Part shown: positions 34,242-46,707 of the stretch, in pieces
Position numbering within the stretch: position 1 is the stretch's first letter
How the letters are laid out: each line of letters opens with the position of its first letter
NCBI GenBank assembly: GCA_019137255.1
Contig: WPDH01000065.1
Span: 348,162 to 412,161 of the forward strand
Length of the DNA: 64,000 nucleotides
Direction: 5' to 3'
From: Corinectria fuckeliana
Taxonomy: Eukaryota; Ascomycota; Sordariomycetes; Hypocreales; Nectriaceae
Translations under genes and position numbers: made by a program
The notes under the pieces: generated by a model
What the model saw: only the letters and a program-made list of their open reading frames with translations
Databases searched by the model: none
Told to the model about the DNA's origin: nothing

Positions 34242-36121
34242 GGTTGTTGTTGAAAGATTAGTTCTTAATGAGGTAGATTCAACCCTACCCACTGAAGGCT
34301 AATGCCTTTTGTGGGGTTTAGTCTAGGGTAGCGCGACCGCGAATGACTGAGACCTTGGGACAAGAAGGCAACTGGAATGATGGATGCCGATAAATCTGTT
34401 GGGAATAGAGAGAGGGGTAAGCTTTCACGTGTAAGTATTCAAGTGGTCTTGTGTCTGTCTTCTGTTTTCGGGGATGCGATATTTTGGTAGCTGTATAAAT
34501 GCCTGTTTCCATCTTGGCGACCAACCGTTACTAACTATCTATCTCATTGTCGTGCTCCGCAATCCCGATGCGTTTACGATTCATTAGAACGTCTCACCTA
34601 GGATGTTTATCGCAATCCGAACACGTGCCCGTCAAAGCGAGTGATGATATACGAATGCAGCTCAACTCCTTCAATCCCATACGTCATTTTGCGACGATAT
34701 GAGAAATGGCCGCTGTCGGTCCGTTGATATTCCCCGGCGTTGGAGGAATGCTGCTGGTTTCGGCGAGCCTAAAGTCCGATGCGGTCTCGTATCTGACGGA
34801 GCACGGCCAAGAGTTGCAGCTGGTCGAGCGATGTTGTATCGCGATTGGACGGGAGACTATGAGGGTTGCCGCCGCGTCCAGACCTGGACCTGAGGTGCCT
34901 AGATCCGTTGGTTCCCTGCATCGATGATGGCCACTAGTCTGCTGCTGCCAGCGATAGCGAGGCTTTCCCCACATGGCCGCACCCACAATATCAAACAAGG
35001 CCGTACCTTGGATGCGACATGGTCTCGTTTGTGCTCGTCGACTTGGGTGTAGTTGTGTGGTTGCCCTTGACGCGGCCTGACGATCGTTGTTGTCGGAAGC
35101 ACAACTAACCGAGGCCGGACGCTACCTACCTATGTAGTACAGAGAACAGGTAGTTTTCGCATGGAGAGGAGGTGGCGGAAAACTGCTCTAACTAACTTAA
35201 CAAACCACCAAGGACGGTTTCAAAAAGCAATGGAAAATCTCGGAAGGGCCCCCCAACAGAGTCTCCTGTGACGTGATGCCATTTCGTATTCTCGGAGGTC
35301 ACGCACCCGAGCGTAGCTTATTGTTTTTCCAGAAGAGAAGCTGCACGTGAAGTTTCTCTTCGCCTCTCCGGGGCAATGAAGGAGGGTTGTGATCAGAACA
35401 GACAGACACTGTGAAAGCGGAGCGACGAGGCTGGCTGAAAAGACGCTGTGCGACTACTCAGTAAGACTGCCGACATGGAGATGGCGCGTCGTTGGGTTTC
35501 GGCGTGCATGTTAGACGGAGTAAGAAGATGATTCCATGGGTGCTATGCTAATGCAGATGCAAATGTACGGTAGACCTAGCCAAGATGCAAGTTGCATGCG
35601 GGTCTAGCCACCTGCTCGCATCAAGATGATGATACAAAAAAAACAGGTTGCTGTTGTTGATGTTGATGTTGATGGTGTTTGGGTGGATGCGCGGTCCAGA
35701 CTTGAGTGAGTTCGATAGTGTCTACGCCAATCTGAAACCGCAGGCTTGGTGATTGTTAGGGAGCCCGGGGTGGAGTGATAGGATAGGATGGCATGATGCA
35801 AGGCAACCTACTGCAGATCGATGACAAGAACGGAGTTGCACACGGACGGATCCGATAAAAGCGAGCACGGCAGTAAACGCTCAAGCACACAAGCTACCCA
35901 GCACATACGAGATCGACACTGAGGAGAAAAAGCCTCTCAGGCGAGGATGGCCTGCAAGACGCCCGAATCTGTCGAATGCTGGGTTCAACTAACGCGGTAG
36001 CATTGGATCGTTGGCCCACAGCAGTAGCAGTAGCAGTAGCAGCAGCGCCGCATCTCGTCTTAGACGACGATGATGATGAATGATGGTACCCCGGACATTT
36101 TAGTGTTCCCGAGAGATGCCC

Positions 36122-36148
36122 GGGGGGGGGGGGGGGGGGGGGGGGGGG
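36122..36148 (+). repeat. G homopolymer, 27 bases
   Basis: An uninterrupted G run. It is prone to slippage and could form quadruplex structures; its true length may be uncertain. Confidence 0.95.
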
Positions 36149-36673
36149 AGGAGAATGTTGATTGTTGCCCGCCCGTCCAGGGCCGCCAACAAACAACCGA
36201 ACCGAGGAAAACTAGTAATAGTAATTACATAGTAGTAACAAGAAATAAGAGGACATACAACAATGACGATGAAACCTTGGAACTTGCACTCTTGCAAACT
36301 GGGAAACTCTGTTGGGGCTTGGTCTGGGTCTGGGTCTGGGTCTGGCAACGCGTAGGCCTAAGTACGTACTCGCAAGAAGACATCCATCCGTGGCAAAGAC
36401 CGACCCGACTGTTAGCAAAGGGCCATTCGTTTATTGGGTCGAGGTGGTACGAAGGATCTTGTGTGTAAATCCAAATCCGGATTGAGTTGCCTGAGAGCTT
36501 GGGGGACATTTTCCACATTCCAGCGCGCGGGAGGATGGAGGCGGAAGCGTCGGATCTCCACCAAGTTGCTCTCCCGATTTTCAAGCTCGGCCAAGCAGCA
36601 CCGCAAACAAACCGGTAATGTCCAGGTCTTAGAATCTCCCCGAGACGAAGTTGTTATTATTGTTGTCTCAGAC

Positions 36674-36686
36674 GGGGGGGGGGGGG
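36674..36686 (+). repeat. G homopolymer
   Basis: A second G run of 13 bases, about 530 bp after the first. Confidence 0.9.
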
Positions 36687-37762
36687 CCTCAGGGACACCT
36701 TGGGGGTAACTACAGGCACGGGGGGACCTCTTCCAGTTTCTTCAGCGCTTGCAGCCAGTTGCAAGCCGTCGTGGTAGGCCCCCCACCCCTGGAAACGGCC
36801 TGTGTGACCGTGTTCGGGCGACTACTGCTGGTAGTTGGGTGAGATGCCTTATTCCCCTTGGGAGGCTGGTGTTCCATTGGATCAAAGTCATGATATGATC
36901 TGAGCTGAGCTGCCGTGGGCCCCAGCAAATGAAACCCCGCGCAACCATCCATCCAGGCCTCTGTTTGCGGACTGTGGCTGACTGATCTCCTGCTCGATGA
37001 TGATGACGATGGTGATGCGTCTCGGGTTCTGCATTTATATTGCATTTGTAGTGTAGTTTTTGGTTTTGTTTCTGGTTCTGCGTTATGCGCCTGCGGATGG
37101 GCGGCGTCTTGCTTGCATCTGCGTCGGCCTCGGCCTCGGCGTCTCACCCTCACCCTCACCTCACCGTCTTCGTCTTTGTTCCTCAGTCCATCTTCACCCT
37201 GGCGCTTCCCTGAAGCTTCCCCTCCACCACACCCGTCATGGATCCCGGCATCACAACCCCCCGGCCCCACCTCCGTCTCCAACCTCGCTCCTCTCAGTTA
37301 CTACTAGTATGTATGTAAATACTTCCCCCATGTCTCCTTCTCCTCACTCTCTCGTTTCACCTTAGATCCCGCACTCTTGCCCTCTCTCTCACCCGGCACT
37401 CTCATCCTGGATCTTAAATTCTCATAAACCCCCATTTCTTCTCTCTACATTTCGACATTCACACACCAACACCCTATCACCACCACCAAATAGGTCTCTG
37501 CTCACAAGCTGCTACATCCCTGCCATATACACCTGCTGGGATATCAAGCTCGACGCTAGGTCAAACGCCGGCGGCATGACGGGCTCACCTTCATCCTAAG
37601 CACCCCCCTCAGCTGGTCGAGGGAGCTCCCTCCCTCCACCTCCCAGCTGCTTTTCCCCTTCCATTTACAAGCTCCGGCCCCGACTCTGGCCCCGGCCCCG
37701 GCTCAAGCTCTAAGCTTCAGCTTCAACCCACCTCTCCTGACGAACTCCGGCATACCGGCCTC

Positions 37763-39192
37763 ATGGGCAACTTCCAGTCCTCTTCAGGCCCCCACCGGCC
37801 TCAGCACAAGCTGTCCAAGACGCGTCGGGGCCACCATGCTCCGGTAGCTGGTGTGCCCGATCTCGCTATCGGCTCCAACTCTCAACATGGCCGTTTCTCC
37901 AACTCATATCTCATCAGTTCCGTCCCAATCTCCCCGACATCGACGTCCTCAGTCGAATCAGAGTCCCCCGGCATCGGCATTGCACTTGGTGGAGATGAGC
38001 TCGAGAATAGGATGGCTCCAGGTGCTCGCTCAGCCACCCGTCGAGACTCGCGCCGGTCGAGTGTTGCTTCTCGCACCCTGTCTTTCCAATCCGTGCAATC
38101 ACGTCGAAGGTCAAGCATTGTTGGTCCCAGTCCCAGACCCGACTCCCTCAATATTGACGGTAGCCCATCGCCACATGCACGTACAGAAAGGTTGGTCCAC
38201 AAACCGAGCCAGAAATGAGACAAAACGCTAACACCTCCTCTCCAGTTTACAGAGCGCAGGGAGGCGTGGCTCTGTTAATTTTGATGTGAGGAGGACCTAT
38301 GAAGCTCAGCGACTTCTGACTCTGGATCGAGATGTCATGACCAAGTCTCCCATGATGGCACCCGAAAACCATTCCCCAGTCAGCGAGGTCACCGAAACTA
38401 CGTGGAAGAGCTCTAACCCCGCCCGACCCTCGAGCATATCCATCACCAGGTCGAATTCGGATGTGTCGGCGTATATGCCAGTGCGTCGACGATCCTTCGT
38501 CAATGAGCCTGGTGTTGCCACTCGCGCCCAACGCGCCGGCCCCCCTTCGGCCAAGTCGAGCTTCCACAGCAGTGTGCCGTCGACCCCGAGTCGAACAAGA
38601 CACAACTCAGTCGTAGAATCGGACGCTGAGAGACATTTAAGCGCGCTCCCGGAGAACTTTGGCTCTGACCCCCCCGAGCGTGCCGTGACGCCCTGCGAGG
38701 CCGAATACCAGCAGTTGGGCGGCATGAAGTTTGGTTCACTACGCATCATTAACGGGTCGCCTGCACGAAGCCCAAGGCCCGAATGCACGATCGAAATAGA
38801 AGGAGAATTGGTAACAGCCCGACCCAAATTTCGTACGTCTTATCCTGGTCGCGCAGCGCCTACTTCCACAATCATGACGAACACGAGCAAGTCTCCCCGA
38901 AAGCGTCTCTTCAGAGTGTTGAACCCGTCTTGAGGCGCTTGCGGGGGCCGCAAACGAGACAACCATTCGCGAGGAGAGCCCGTTGTCTGAAAATGGCAAC
39001 GAGGCAGCATACGCGACTGCTGAAACCCTGGACGTTGGTGCCTTCCTAAACCCCGCCTGGTTTGACCTTGATGAGTCGACGATACGAACTCAGCAAGGTA
39101 GGCATCAAAACGGTTATCATGGCACATATTTAATCTGTCTATCCCCTAACGTTTTCCATTTCCTCAACTCTACAACTTCAGCCATTCCATGA
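37763..39192 (+). CDS. Conserved fungal protein with N-myristoylation-type start (MGNFQSS)
   Basis: Model of 388 residues: exons 37763-38190, 38246-38810, 38935-39097 and 39182-39192. The N-terminus MGNFQSSSG fits the myristoylation consensus (Gly2, Ser6), suggesting membrane attachment. The body is Ser/Arg-rich and mostly disordered, with conserved-looking blocks such as YEAQRLLTL, SDVSAYMPVRRRS, RAVTPCEAEYQQLGGMKFGS and LRIINGSP. Intron 1 (38191-38245) and the last intron (39098-39181, TTCAG acceptor) are clear. The middle junction is uncertain: the reading frame must switch before GAANETTIREESP, and GTAACA (38811) to TTGAG (38934) is the only simple junction I found that keeps phase. If not spliced, the protein ends at 38933. 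Function unknown. Confidence 0.7.
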
Positions 39193-41761
39193 AAGCTACC
39201 AGACAACTCAGCCCTCAGATACACCGCCTCCATCCAGCATTAATTTCAGCATTTATCTATCCACAATGTTTAGACGATTTTATCCAAACAACATGCCCAT
39301 CCGACAAGTGTTGAACAGAAGAGTTCCAACTTCAGTACCGGTTCCCTACTGATCCTATCACATTTTACCGCGGAATCATGAAAGAAGATGAGTGACGAAT
39401 GGCAATGATACCATAGTACAGGCGATGGATGATTAGAACATCAAACTTTGTGATGTTTGGTCGGACAGTGTAGGACCTGTCAAACGTAAGTCAAATAATT
39501 CTCAGGAAATGGCGAAGCTATACTAATGCTTCTCAGACACTTAGGATCTAGATAGTTAAACTCATTTCTGGTGATGGTAGTAGTGATGGTTAATCGTTGA
39601 CTGATGGATGGATGGATCCCTCGATGAGGTAACTTAGTGTGTTGTAGCTACTGCATTGTCACGCATTGCATCTTGCATCTCAAGCGTTGATTTAAACTTT
39701 GTTTGTTTTCATTGCTTTTCATCGTACCTTATTGTTGCAAAGGCATGCCTCAAGGTCTAAGATTAATGCTTTATAAACTGAGTTACGTACTGGGAAAAGG
39801 TTACTGTGTTTCATGGTACTGGGTATAGTACTTTATAGGTTTTTTTGTATGTGTATTATTTACTGTATTGTTTTCTTTATCCAAGAAAATATTGAGGAAG
39901 GCATACATAAAACCAAGCAATTCTCCTAGTTGGCTTCGCTGCTCACAAATGTTAGACACAAAGTAGAGACTAAGATGACTATGTGTTCGCTTCTCGTGCT
40001 GGGATACACCACCATGTGCTGTGGTGTAGGTTTGGAAATTTAGGTCAGTTCGGCCAGGGACTCTGAAATTGTCGGAAGAGGTATGCCAAGTGCAAGTCGC
40101 CTACCTACCTACTTAAGGTAACTAGCTGGTCTAGCTAGCTAGAGCTAGAATTGAGACACGATTATGTTTTAACACCTTGATGGTGGCGAGCGCATTCAGT
40201 GGACCACAGCCCAGCAACAATAAGGAAGCTTTTTGCCGCCAAGGAAGATGGATTGGAAAGGCACAACTCGGGCTCAGCTGCTAGAATTAGCTCACAAGGG
40301 TCAAGGTCAGTTTGATCAAGCTGGTCAACAAAGGAAAGGTCAAATAGAGACTAGAAAGACGGGCAAAACAAGCAATCAATTTTTCAGAAGGTAAAAAGGC
40401 GTCCCTTCTGGGAGGGCGACAATTGTGCCCTTAAGTAGGCGCCCAACTTCGAGAAGCTGAAGCCAACTAACCACAACACCAAGGGGCTAAAATAGCCCAT
40501 CACAATACAAAGCCATATCCGGCCTTCCTTGCTGCAAAAGCCCGACTCGGCAGCGGCAGTGCTACGATTGTTGTGACTTGGGATTTTAACGTGCTCATAC
40601 TATATGAGAACTTTAATAGCAGGGAAAGAGATACAAAAACTGTCCTAGCTTTGACTTGCCAGCAAGCTGTTCCTAAAGGCGAGGATATCCCAATGAAGGA
40701 TGTCGGCACGACGACGACAAGCGCAGGCGGATGAGAGGCAATGATTAAGGCGATATAGGTCATTGTGAGTCAAATACTAGGCTCTACTTCGTAGAACAGT
40801 GAAGAACTAAGTCATCAGGTCAGCGGCTACGATCGACTATATAGCTCGAGGTTTACTTTAAGGGATTATGCGATGTGATCTTAACAACGTAGATGAATTG
40901 GTCTATGTTCAGATTTTTAGGGAGAGAATGCGAAGGAAAGAAAATTCCTGCTGGTGATTCTTATCATCATCGTCATCATCTCGGCGGCTCCTGACTTGGA
41001 TCACGAATGGGAGCTCCGGCCGCAAACTCCTGGGACGTGGCATTGAACCGCCCATCCTAATTGAGATGCCTCCTTCTCCACAGGATAACGTTATGGGGCC
41101 GTGAGTCGTCACCCGCGGCGTTTCATTGGGATGAATAACTGTTGGAGTACGCGTACCCGTACGGGACCACGGAGCTAGGAGCTTGTGCGGGCTGGCGATT
41201 TGATGTGGGGAGCAAGGATGCTTCGGGAGGTCGGTGGGTGGGCTCAACGGAAGTCGGTCTTTCTGACGAGGGTGCGTATGCGTGCGGAAATCGGAGGAGG
41301 AAGAGTCTGGCAGTTTTCAGCTAGACGCTTGCCGGCCGCGTTGGGATGATGCCTCAGTAGCCGCTGGGTCGTGACATGTAAGTGCCTACGTATGCTGGCA
41401 TGCGGCGGTGGTTCGACCCACAGGAGCACCAATGGCACATAGTGGCGATGTCAAGGTGCTTGATTAAAGGGAGATGACTGGAGTTTTGCGAGTTTTATCG
41501 ATGCAGTTTTTGTGAGGGTGGAGGGAGCTCCATTTTGATGGGAGGTGACGTGTAGGTATACGCTGGTAATTCTTTCTCGTACGCCAGAAGATGGATGTGA
41601 GTTGGCGAGGGCATAATTTTAGATGATCTCTAGGGTGGCTTTTTAGTCGCGTGCTTTAAGATGGGGGGAGTGGATCAACGGGCTGGACGCTGTAGACAGG
41701 TCACTAGCCATACACGCCCATGACAGGCTAGGTAACCATCCAGCTTACTGGCTAGAGGGAA

Positions 41762-41774
41762 CCCCCCCCCCCCC
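41762..41774 (+). repeat. C homopolymer
   Basis: Thirteen consecutive C in otherwise mixed sequence. Confidence 0.9.
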
Positions 41775-43090
41775 GAAAGACCACATCAACTACATCAACT
41801 GGTGATGAGGGTTGGAAGAACGGAAGATGGGCGATGAGCGACGGCTGGGGCAAGGTTAAAGGACACAGCCTCCTGGACAGATCGGCGGGAAGGGTGACAT
41901 GGGAGGACACAGACGGATGGTAGGGAAAAACAGGCTGGTGAGATGGAGAAGGGTTAGGGGATGCACAGAGATGGAGAGGGCTGCAGTATAGGTCACAGGA
42001 TTATTTGTTGTTGCTTAGTCTGCAGACAGCCGAGCTTGGCGATGGTTACTAAATTTAAGCCTGGCTATCTATTGTATGCAGGGAGAGGACTTCTACCGCG
42101 GCACATGGACAATATTGATGGACTCGGATAGATTTGAGCTTCCTTGTTGACACCATCCGGAGGAATTATTAAGGTTAACCTTGATTCGATAGTTGGGAGT
42201 GGATGCAGCCAACTTGGCCAGTGGAGGGTTCATGGAGGAGGGCTGAGGGTCCAACGCTGTCCTTAGTTTCCATCTAGACCTATCTCCTTGCCCGGCCGAG
42301 ACGAGGATGAAAGACAGGGGAGAGCAAAAAGGAAATAAAAAATTGAAGAAAGAGAGTGTCATGTGGCTGTCTGTTCTTTGTGTGTTTCTGCGGGCGAGCC
42401 TTGGGCTGGTGAAGGGAGGTTGGTTGGCATGTGGGCGGGTTTGGCTCTGCTGCTATTTTAAGGATGAATGGAAGCGTATCCCGGGCCTTCCAATCCCGAT
42501 ACCCTGGCACCACACGACGATATCCTGACACTCTAAATCACTGACAAGCCGCTGTCGCTTGTTGCGCTGGGACTTGGTTGGCCCCGGATGGCAGATGGAC
42601 TCCTGATTGCCCGCCCAGTCCTTGGCCTTGGCCTTGCTGCCGTGAACCTGCGCAGGGCCGTTCGCTGACGTCTACATAGGTGGCAGTCGGAGCGGGAGGG
42701 AGGGAGGAAGCCATCATGATTATCCCGTTGCTGACGACGAGGACGCACAGACGCGCAACTTATTAGACTAACTCATGGAACTCTCCGATGCACAGCCCAG
42801 TTTGGCTGGCCATCAGGGATCTCCTCCGGTCCGCAGAGGCAAGCAAGCTCGTTCAGGTTGAAAGAGCGAGAATCCAAACAAACATGTGCAACCATGTATC
42901 TATCATCAGTCGTCTCTGCCACGAGTGCAAAGTCCGAGATACTTTCTCTGCACAAGCGCCACCAAGCCGCCACGAGTCCACCACGGTGCAGGACGGGCAT
43001 GCACACACATGTCAGGGACAGACTCGGACGGACAAATGGCACCTGTTGGCACTGTGCTCAGCACTGTACGTATTACACCGGAACTGTAGG

Positions 43091-43200
43091 CACCTAGGTA
43101 GGTATGCTTGCTACATAACTATACGTAAGCTTGAGCACCATGCACACGAGTCCTTTAGAAGACTTTGGGAAGCATACTTACCTACCTACATAGTACGTAG
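43091..43200. mobile_element. MITE-like element with TAGGTAGGTA terminal inverted repeats
   Basis: The left end reads CACCTAGGTAGGTATGCTT and the right end AAGCATACTTACCTACCTA, which is the reverse complement of TAGGTAGGTA(AG)TATGCTT. The ends thus form an imperfect inverted repeat around an about 65-bp non-coding interior. No coding capacity. Related TAGGTA runs occur elsewhere in intergenic DNA of this window. Confidence 0.5.
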
Positions 43201-44555
43201 TAAAAGCCCCCGTCGTGCTGTCTGGAGTGTGCGGTCCCTGCGGCGTAACGAGTGGCCTTCATCAATTCCCAGCGGGTCTGCCAGCCCGCGGCCAGGCCGC
43301 CCAGCAAGTGTCTCAAGGGAACACCCGGCGGGTGCCACAGCGGGCTTCCAGGGGACGGTCGCGGCCTGAGAGCTCCCGCTGGCCAATGGACGATCGTCCC
43401 CTGGAAGGGTCGAGGCCGGCTCGGGGGTCTGTTCCTCGTTCTTCAGAGCGTTTTAGGGTCCGGCTGGCCGCCGCCTGGGCCGGCGGGTTTTGGTTTCTGG
43501 GGGAGGGCGTTTCGAGGTGCCCTGAGGCGTAATTGGGACCCGGCTTGGCCTCCACTGAGCTGGGCTGGGCTGGAATTAGGCCTTGGGGCTGGCGATGTGA
43601 GGCGCCTAGGACTTGGCCTGGAACCTGGCTTCAACACGCGTGCACAACACGACCGCAGCGCGATGACCTATTAATCATTAACGAAACTCTGGTTATCAAG
43701 ACGAACGGGTAACTACCAGTTTACGGGCGAACAGCACTGTGCAACCCGCAACGCCAACTGGGTCCAGTTGTTTGTGCATCACAGGCGGTATTGCATTGCA
43801 TCCCATCTCTTCCCCATCGGGTAAGGGTCAGCGACCCCATTTGGGCCAGCGCCACAGCCCATTGGGCCTCCGGGGTCCTCGGGGTGCCTTGCGATGGGTC
43901 CTCCGCTGTCCGCCGCCTTGGGAATACGAGAGAGGCCTTCACGCCAGAAAATCCACCATCCATCATCATCATCCACACCATCCCGTCCTGTCCACCCATT
44001 CATCATTCTCTCATTCCTTTGTTTGCACTGCATCACGCACCTGTTCTGCTGCACCTGCACACACGCCCACCCAACCCTGGTTCCCCTCATAAATACTTCG
44101 TACTTGGTCCGGCCTTTTTCTTATTAATCCTTGGCCTGCGCCTCTTTTCTCGTGACTCCTCTCGACTCCTCTTTATTCTTGTCATATCCTTCTCACTCGC
44201 TCTTCTCCTTTACTTCCTGTCCATTATTTCTCTCCAACCTGTAATAATCCGGCTTCTCGTCGCCTTCCCTTCGTTGTCCGACAGTCTCGCAACATCGTCC
44301 TGTTCCGATCACGCTCGCTCAGTCGATTTTCATCCATCGAACGTCTCACCGTCACTGTCCTACCTTCGATCGACCACACCAAACACTAGGAGCGTCCACG
44401 AGTCGCGACAAGCAGCCTCCCCGGCGCTTTTATGCGTTTGGTCCCCTCGTCGACTTGACTCCGACCGGTCCTCCGAGAGTGCACCTACAACCGCAACAGG
44501 GACTCGTACCTCTCCTCTCATTCTCGATATATAATCCGACAAACAAACCGACAAA

Positions 44556-45569
44556 ATGTACGCCACGCGGCTCTTCAAGCTACTTCTGGTAGCCCTCTCT
44601 CTCGCCTATGCTGCCCAGGCCTCCCGGATAAACTACCACAACGGGCGACAAGTCATTCGACGACAGACCCCCGTCTCGAGTGACGAAGCCAGCGCGACGG
44701 CCGACTCCTCCTCGGCCGCCGAGCCCACTGCCACCAAGGTCGAGGAATCTGCCAGCGCCGTCGAGACCACCGCTGCTGCCGAGGTCACCTCAGAAAAGGC
44801 CAGTGCTACCTCCGAGAAGGCTAGTGCCACAGTGGCCCCGACCACCAAAGAATCCGCCGCCGAGACCACTGCCGCCGCGGCCTCGTCCGCCGCATCCAAC
44901 CCTTCTAGGCAATCCAGTGCCGTGGCTGAACGCACCACCGCCGCCTCGAGCGACTCCGAGCCTCAGGCTACCAGTGCATCCGCCTCCAAAGACTCCCCTG
45001 CCGATTCGACTGCCGCTCCGGACCCGACGTCAACAGCGGCTGACGCCGAGAGCAGCGACAGCAGTAACAGCAAGTCCGACAGCAATGGCCAGTCCAAGTC
45101 CGACAGCGGCGATGAGCAGACTGCAAGCTTGGTCACGTCAACCGAGATTGAGGTGGTTACTAAGACGAACAGCGACGGTTCCCAGGAGATCATGACATCG
45201 ACGACCATTACTACCTCGACGCCGGGCCTGAACTCGGAGGACGGCTCCGGCGGCTCCTCCGGCATGTCCACCAAGACTCGGAACACTGTCATTGGCGTCG
45301 TCGTCGGTGTTGGCGGCTTCATCGTTCTCGGTGTCCTGGGTCTCGTCGCCTGGAGAATCTGGGGGCGTAAGAAGCAAGCCGAGGAGGCCGACGGTCTGAT
45401 GGACTTCAACAGCAACCCCAGCACTGCCTACCACAGCGGCTATGGCCTCGTCGAGAAGAACGAGCCCGGTAGCGCCGGCAACGACAGCGGCCCTCGAGCA
45501 AGCCCCTTCCAGGCTAACTTGGAAAGCTATCACCAGCCTACCCAGGTGAACGCCTCATCCAACTTTTGA
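44556..45569 (+). CDS. Mid2-like single-pass cell-wall stress sensor
   Basis: Intronless, 337 residues. A signal peptide (FKLLLVALSLAYAAQA, residues about 7-22) is followed by a 210-residue Ser/Thr/Ala-rich extracellular region expected to be O-mannosylated, then one membrane helix (about 243-269, NTVIGVVVGVGGFIVLGV), the basic stop-transfer RIWGRKK, and a short cytoplasmic tail with ADGLMDF and a C-terminal SSNF. This matches the Mid2/Wsc1-like mechanosensor layout that feeds the cell-wall integrity pathway; no WSC cysteine domain is present, which favours Mid2-like. The ATG sits in a strong context (ACAAAATG). Ligand and partners are inferred only from family layout. Confidence 0.85.
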   Translation: MYATRLFKLLLVALSLAYAAQASRINYHNGRQVIRRQTPVSSDEASATADSSSAAEPTATKVEESASAVETTAAAEVTSEKASATSEKASATVAPTTKESAAETTAAAASSAASNPSRQSSAVAERTTAASSDSEPQATSASASKDSPADSTAAPDPTSTAADAESSDSSNSKSDSNGQSKSDSGDEQTASLVTSTEIEVVTKTNSDGSQEIMTSTTITTSTPGLNSEDGSGGSSGMSTKTRNTVIGVVVGVGGFIVLGVLGLVAWRIWGRKKQAEEADGLMDFNSNPSTAYHSGYGLVEKNEPGSAGNDSGPRASPFQANLESYHQPTQVNASSNF

Positions 45570-46554
45570 CGATTGTGCCTGCAGAAAGGCGATGCATTCA
45601 GCGTCTCTTTACGAAAAAAAAGTTTCCTACGTCATAATTAAATCCATCGACCTACTTGAACGGGTTCTTCACTACCCACACATAGGCGTTTCGGGCACGG
45701 CGTATTGTGATTTTCCAAGGGAAATAGAGAGTGCTTTGCACGAGTTTGATAACTACGGCTACGAAGCCTCAAGGCTGTGACCGATTGGCGCAGCACACAC
45801 CCACCCGGCCCCATCTGACTCCAGTCCATGGAGAAGCTCACTTGGCCCCGAGCCTCGAACCTGGCGTAGACCTGGTCTTTTGCAGTTTCAACATGTCAGA
45901 CCTATTGCCTCGTCATGAAACCAGACCATCTGACACGTCTCCCCTTCCACCACCAGTCGACTACTGGCCCCGTACAATCCTGATCTTCAGGCATTTGTAT
46001 CTACCTAAACTAAAGATAATAATTTGACTCCAACATAGCAAGCGTGGCTTGTCAAACCCAAACGTTCTTATTTGCTTTCTGGCTTTAATGTGATTCTCAT
46101 CTGCATTATGTTTTCTATCGCGGTAAATCGCTCCCTCATTACATGCTGTGTTCGTTGGTCAAACTCCAGGTGCCACTGGAATTGCACAGGAGGAGCCGAG
46201 TGTTTCAGCTGGCGTTATGTCGTCTCAGCTCCTGATGAGACTGTCGATACATATTGGTGGTTGAGCGTGTTTCAGCAGCTCGCTTCCTACCCTAAGTCCG
46301 CGAGGTGAGCCTCACCGGTGTTTCTTGTTGCTGCGTGATGGGCAATTGGAAGTCACATCGCCAGCCCTCATGGCGGTTGATCAAACTACACGAGTAGGAA
46401 GGCATGTCGGCAGGTTTCGACGCGGGGGTTCTCAACTTTCATCTAGAACGACCGGTCCTAGACACATAAACTCAAGGTAGCGCTCTCAATCTCCAAGACA
46501 ATTTTGCATTCCAGCCTACTGGCAGCTACATATATTCACTCTCAAATTTCCAAC
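45570..46554. other. Intergenic, nothing recognised
   Basis: 3' flank of the Mid2-like gene and undefined sequence; short frames only. Confidence 0.6.
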
Positions 46555-46707
46555 ATGCTCCGTCGTTATACATGGCTACCCCTGCCGATCTTGCTGGTGC
46601 TCGCCTCCAGAACTGTCGGCATGGAGCTATTTGACGAATGGGATTTGACGGAGGATTTGGACATTGCGTTCGACTTTTTGGAGGAGCCTTGGCGAATGGT
46701 AGTGTGA
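46555..46707 (+). CDS. Possible small secreted acidic peptide
   Basis: Open frame of 50 residues. It begins MLRRYTWLPLPILLVLASRT, a plausible signal peptide with basic n-region and hydrophobic core, followed by an acidic segment (FDEWDLTEDLDIAFDFLEE). No homolog recognised and no cysteines. The charge pattern is non-random, but a 50-codon frame can occur by chance. Confidence 0.25.
   Translation: MLRRYTWLPLPILLVLASRTVGMELFDEWDLTEDLDIAFDFLEEPWRMVV

Larger units (their letters stand above)
34242..37762. other. Gene-poor 3.5 kb with G-rich homopolymers
   Basis: No gene recognised. It includes a 27-base G run and a second G run (listed separately). The last 700 bases before 37763 are pyrimidine-rich, as expected of the leader and promoter of the next gene. 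Confidence 0.55.
39193..44555. other. Gene-poor 5.4 kb
   Basis: No intact gene recognised. From 39.2 to 42 kb the DNA is AT-richer and the frames are short and interrupted. A MITE-like element is at 43091-43200, and a C run is at 41762-41774. From about 43975 to 44555 the strand is pyrimidine-rich and is probably the promoter and long leader of the Mid2-like gene; TACTTCGTAC occurs at 44094-44103. Confidence 0.5.

Noticed and set aside
40440..40765. Possible transposase-like remnant in AT-richer DNA
   Set aside because: A roughly 90-codon stretch is open on both strands, but I could not match any transposase motif, and no inverted ends were found.
41405..41430. T-arm-like GTGGTTCGACCCAC
   Set aside because: No anticodon arm or acceptor stem can be folded around it, so it is not a tRNA.
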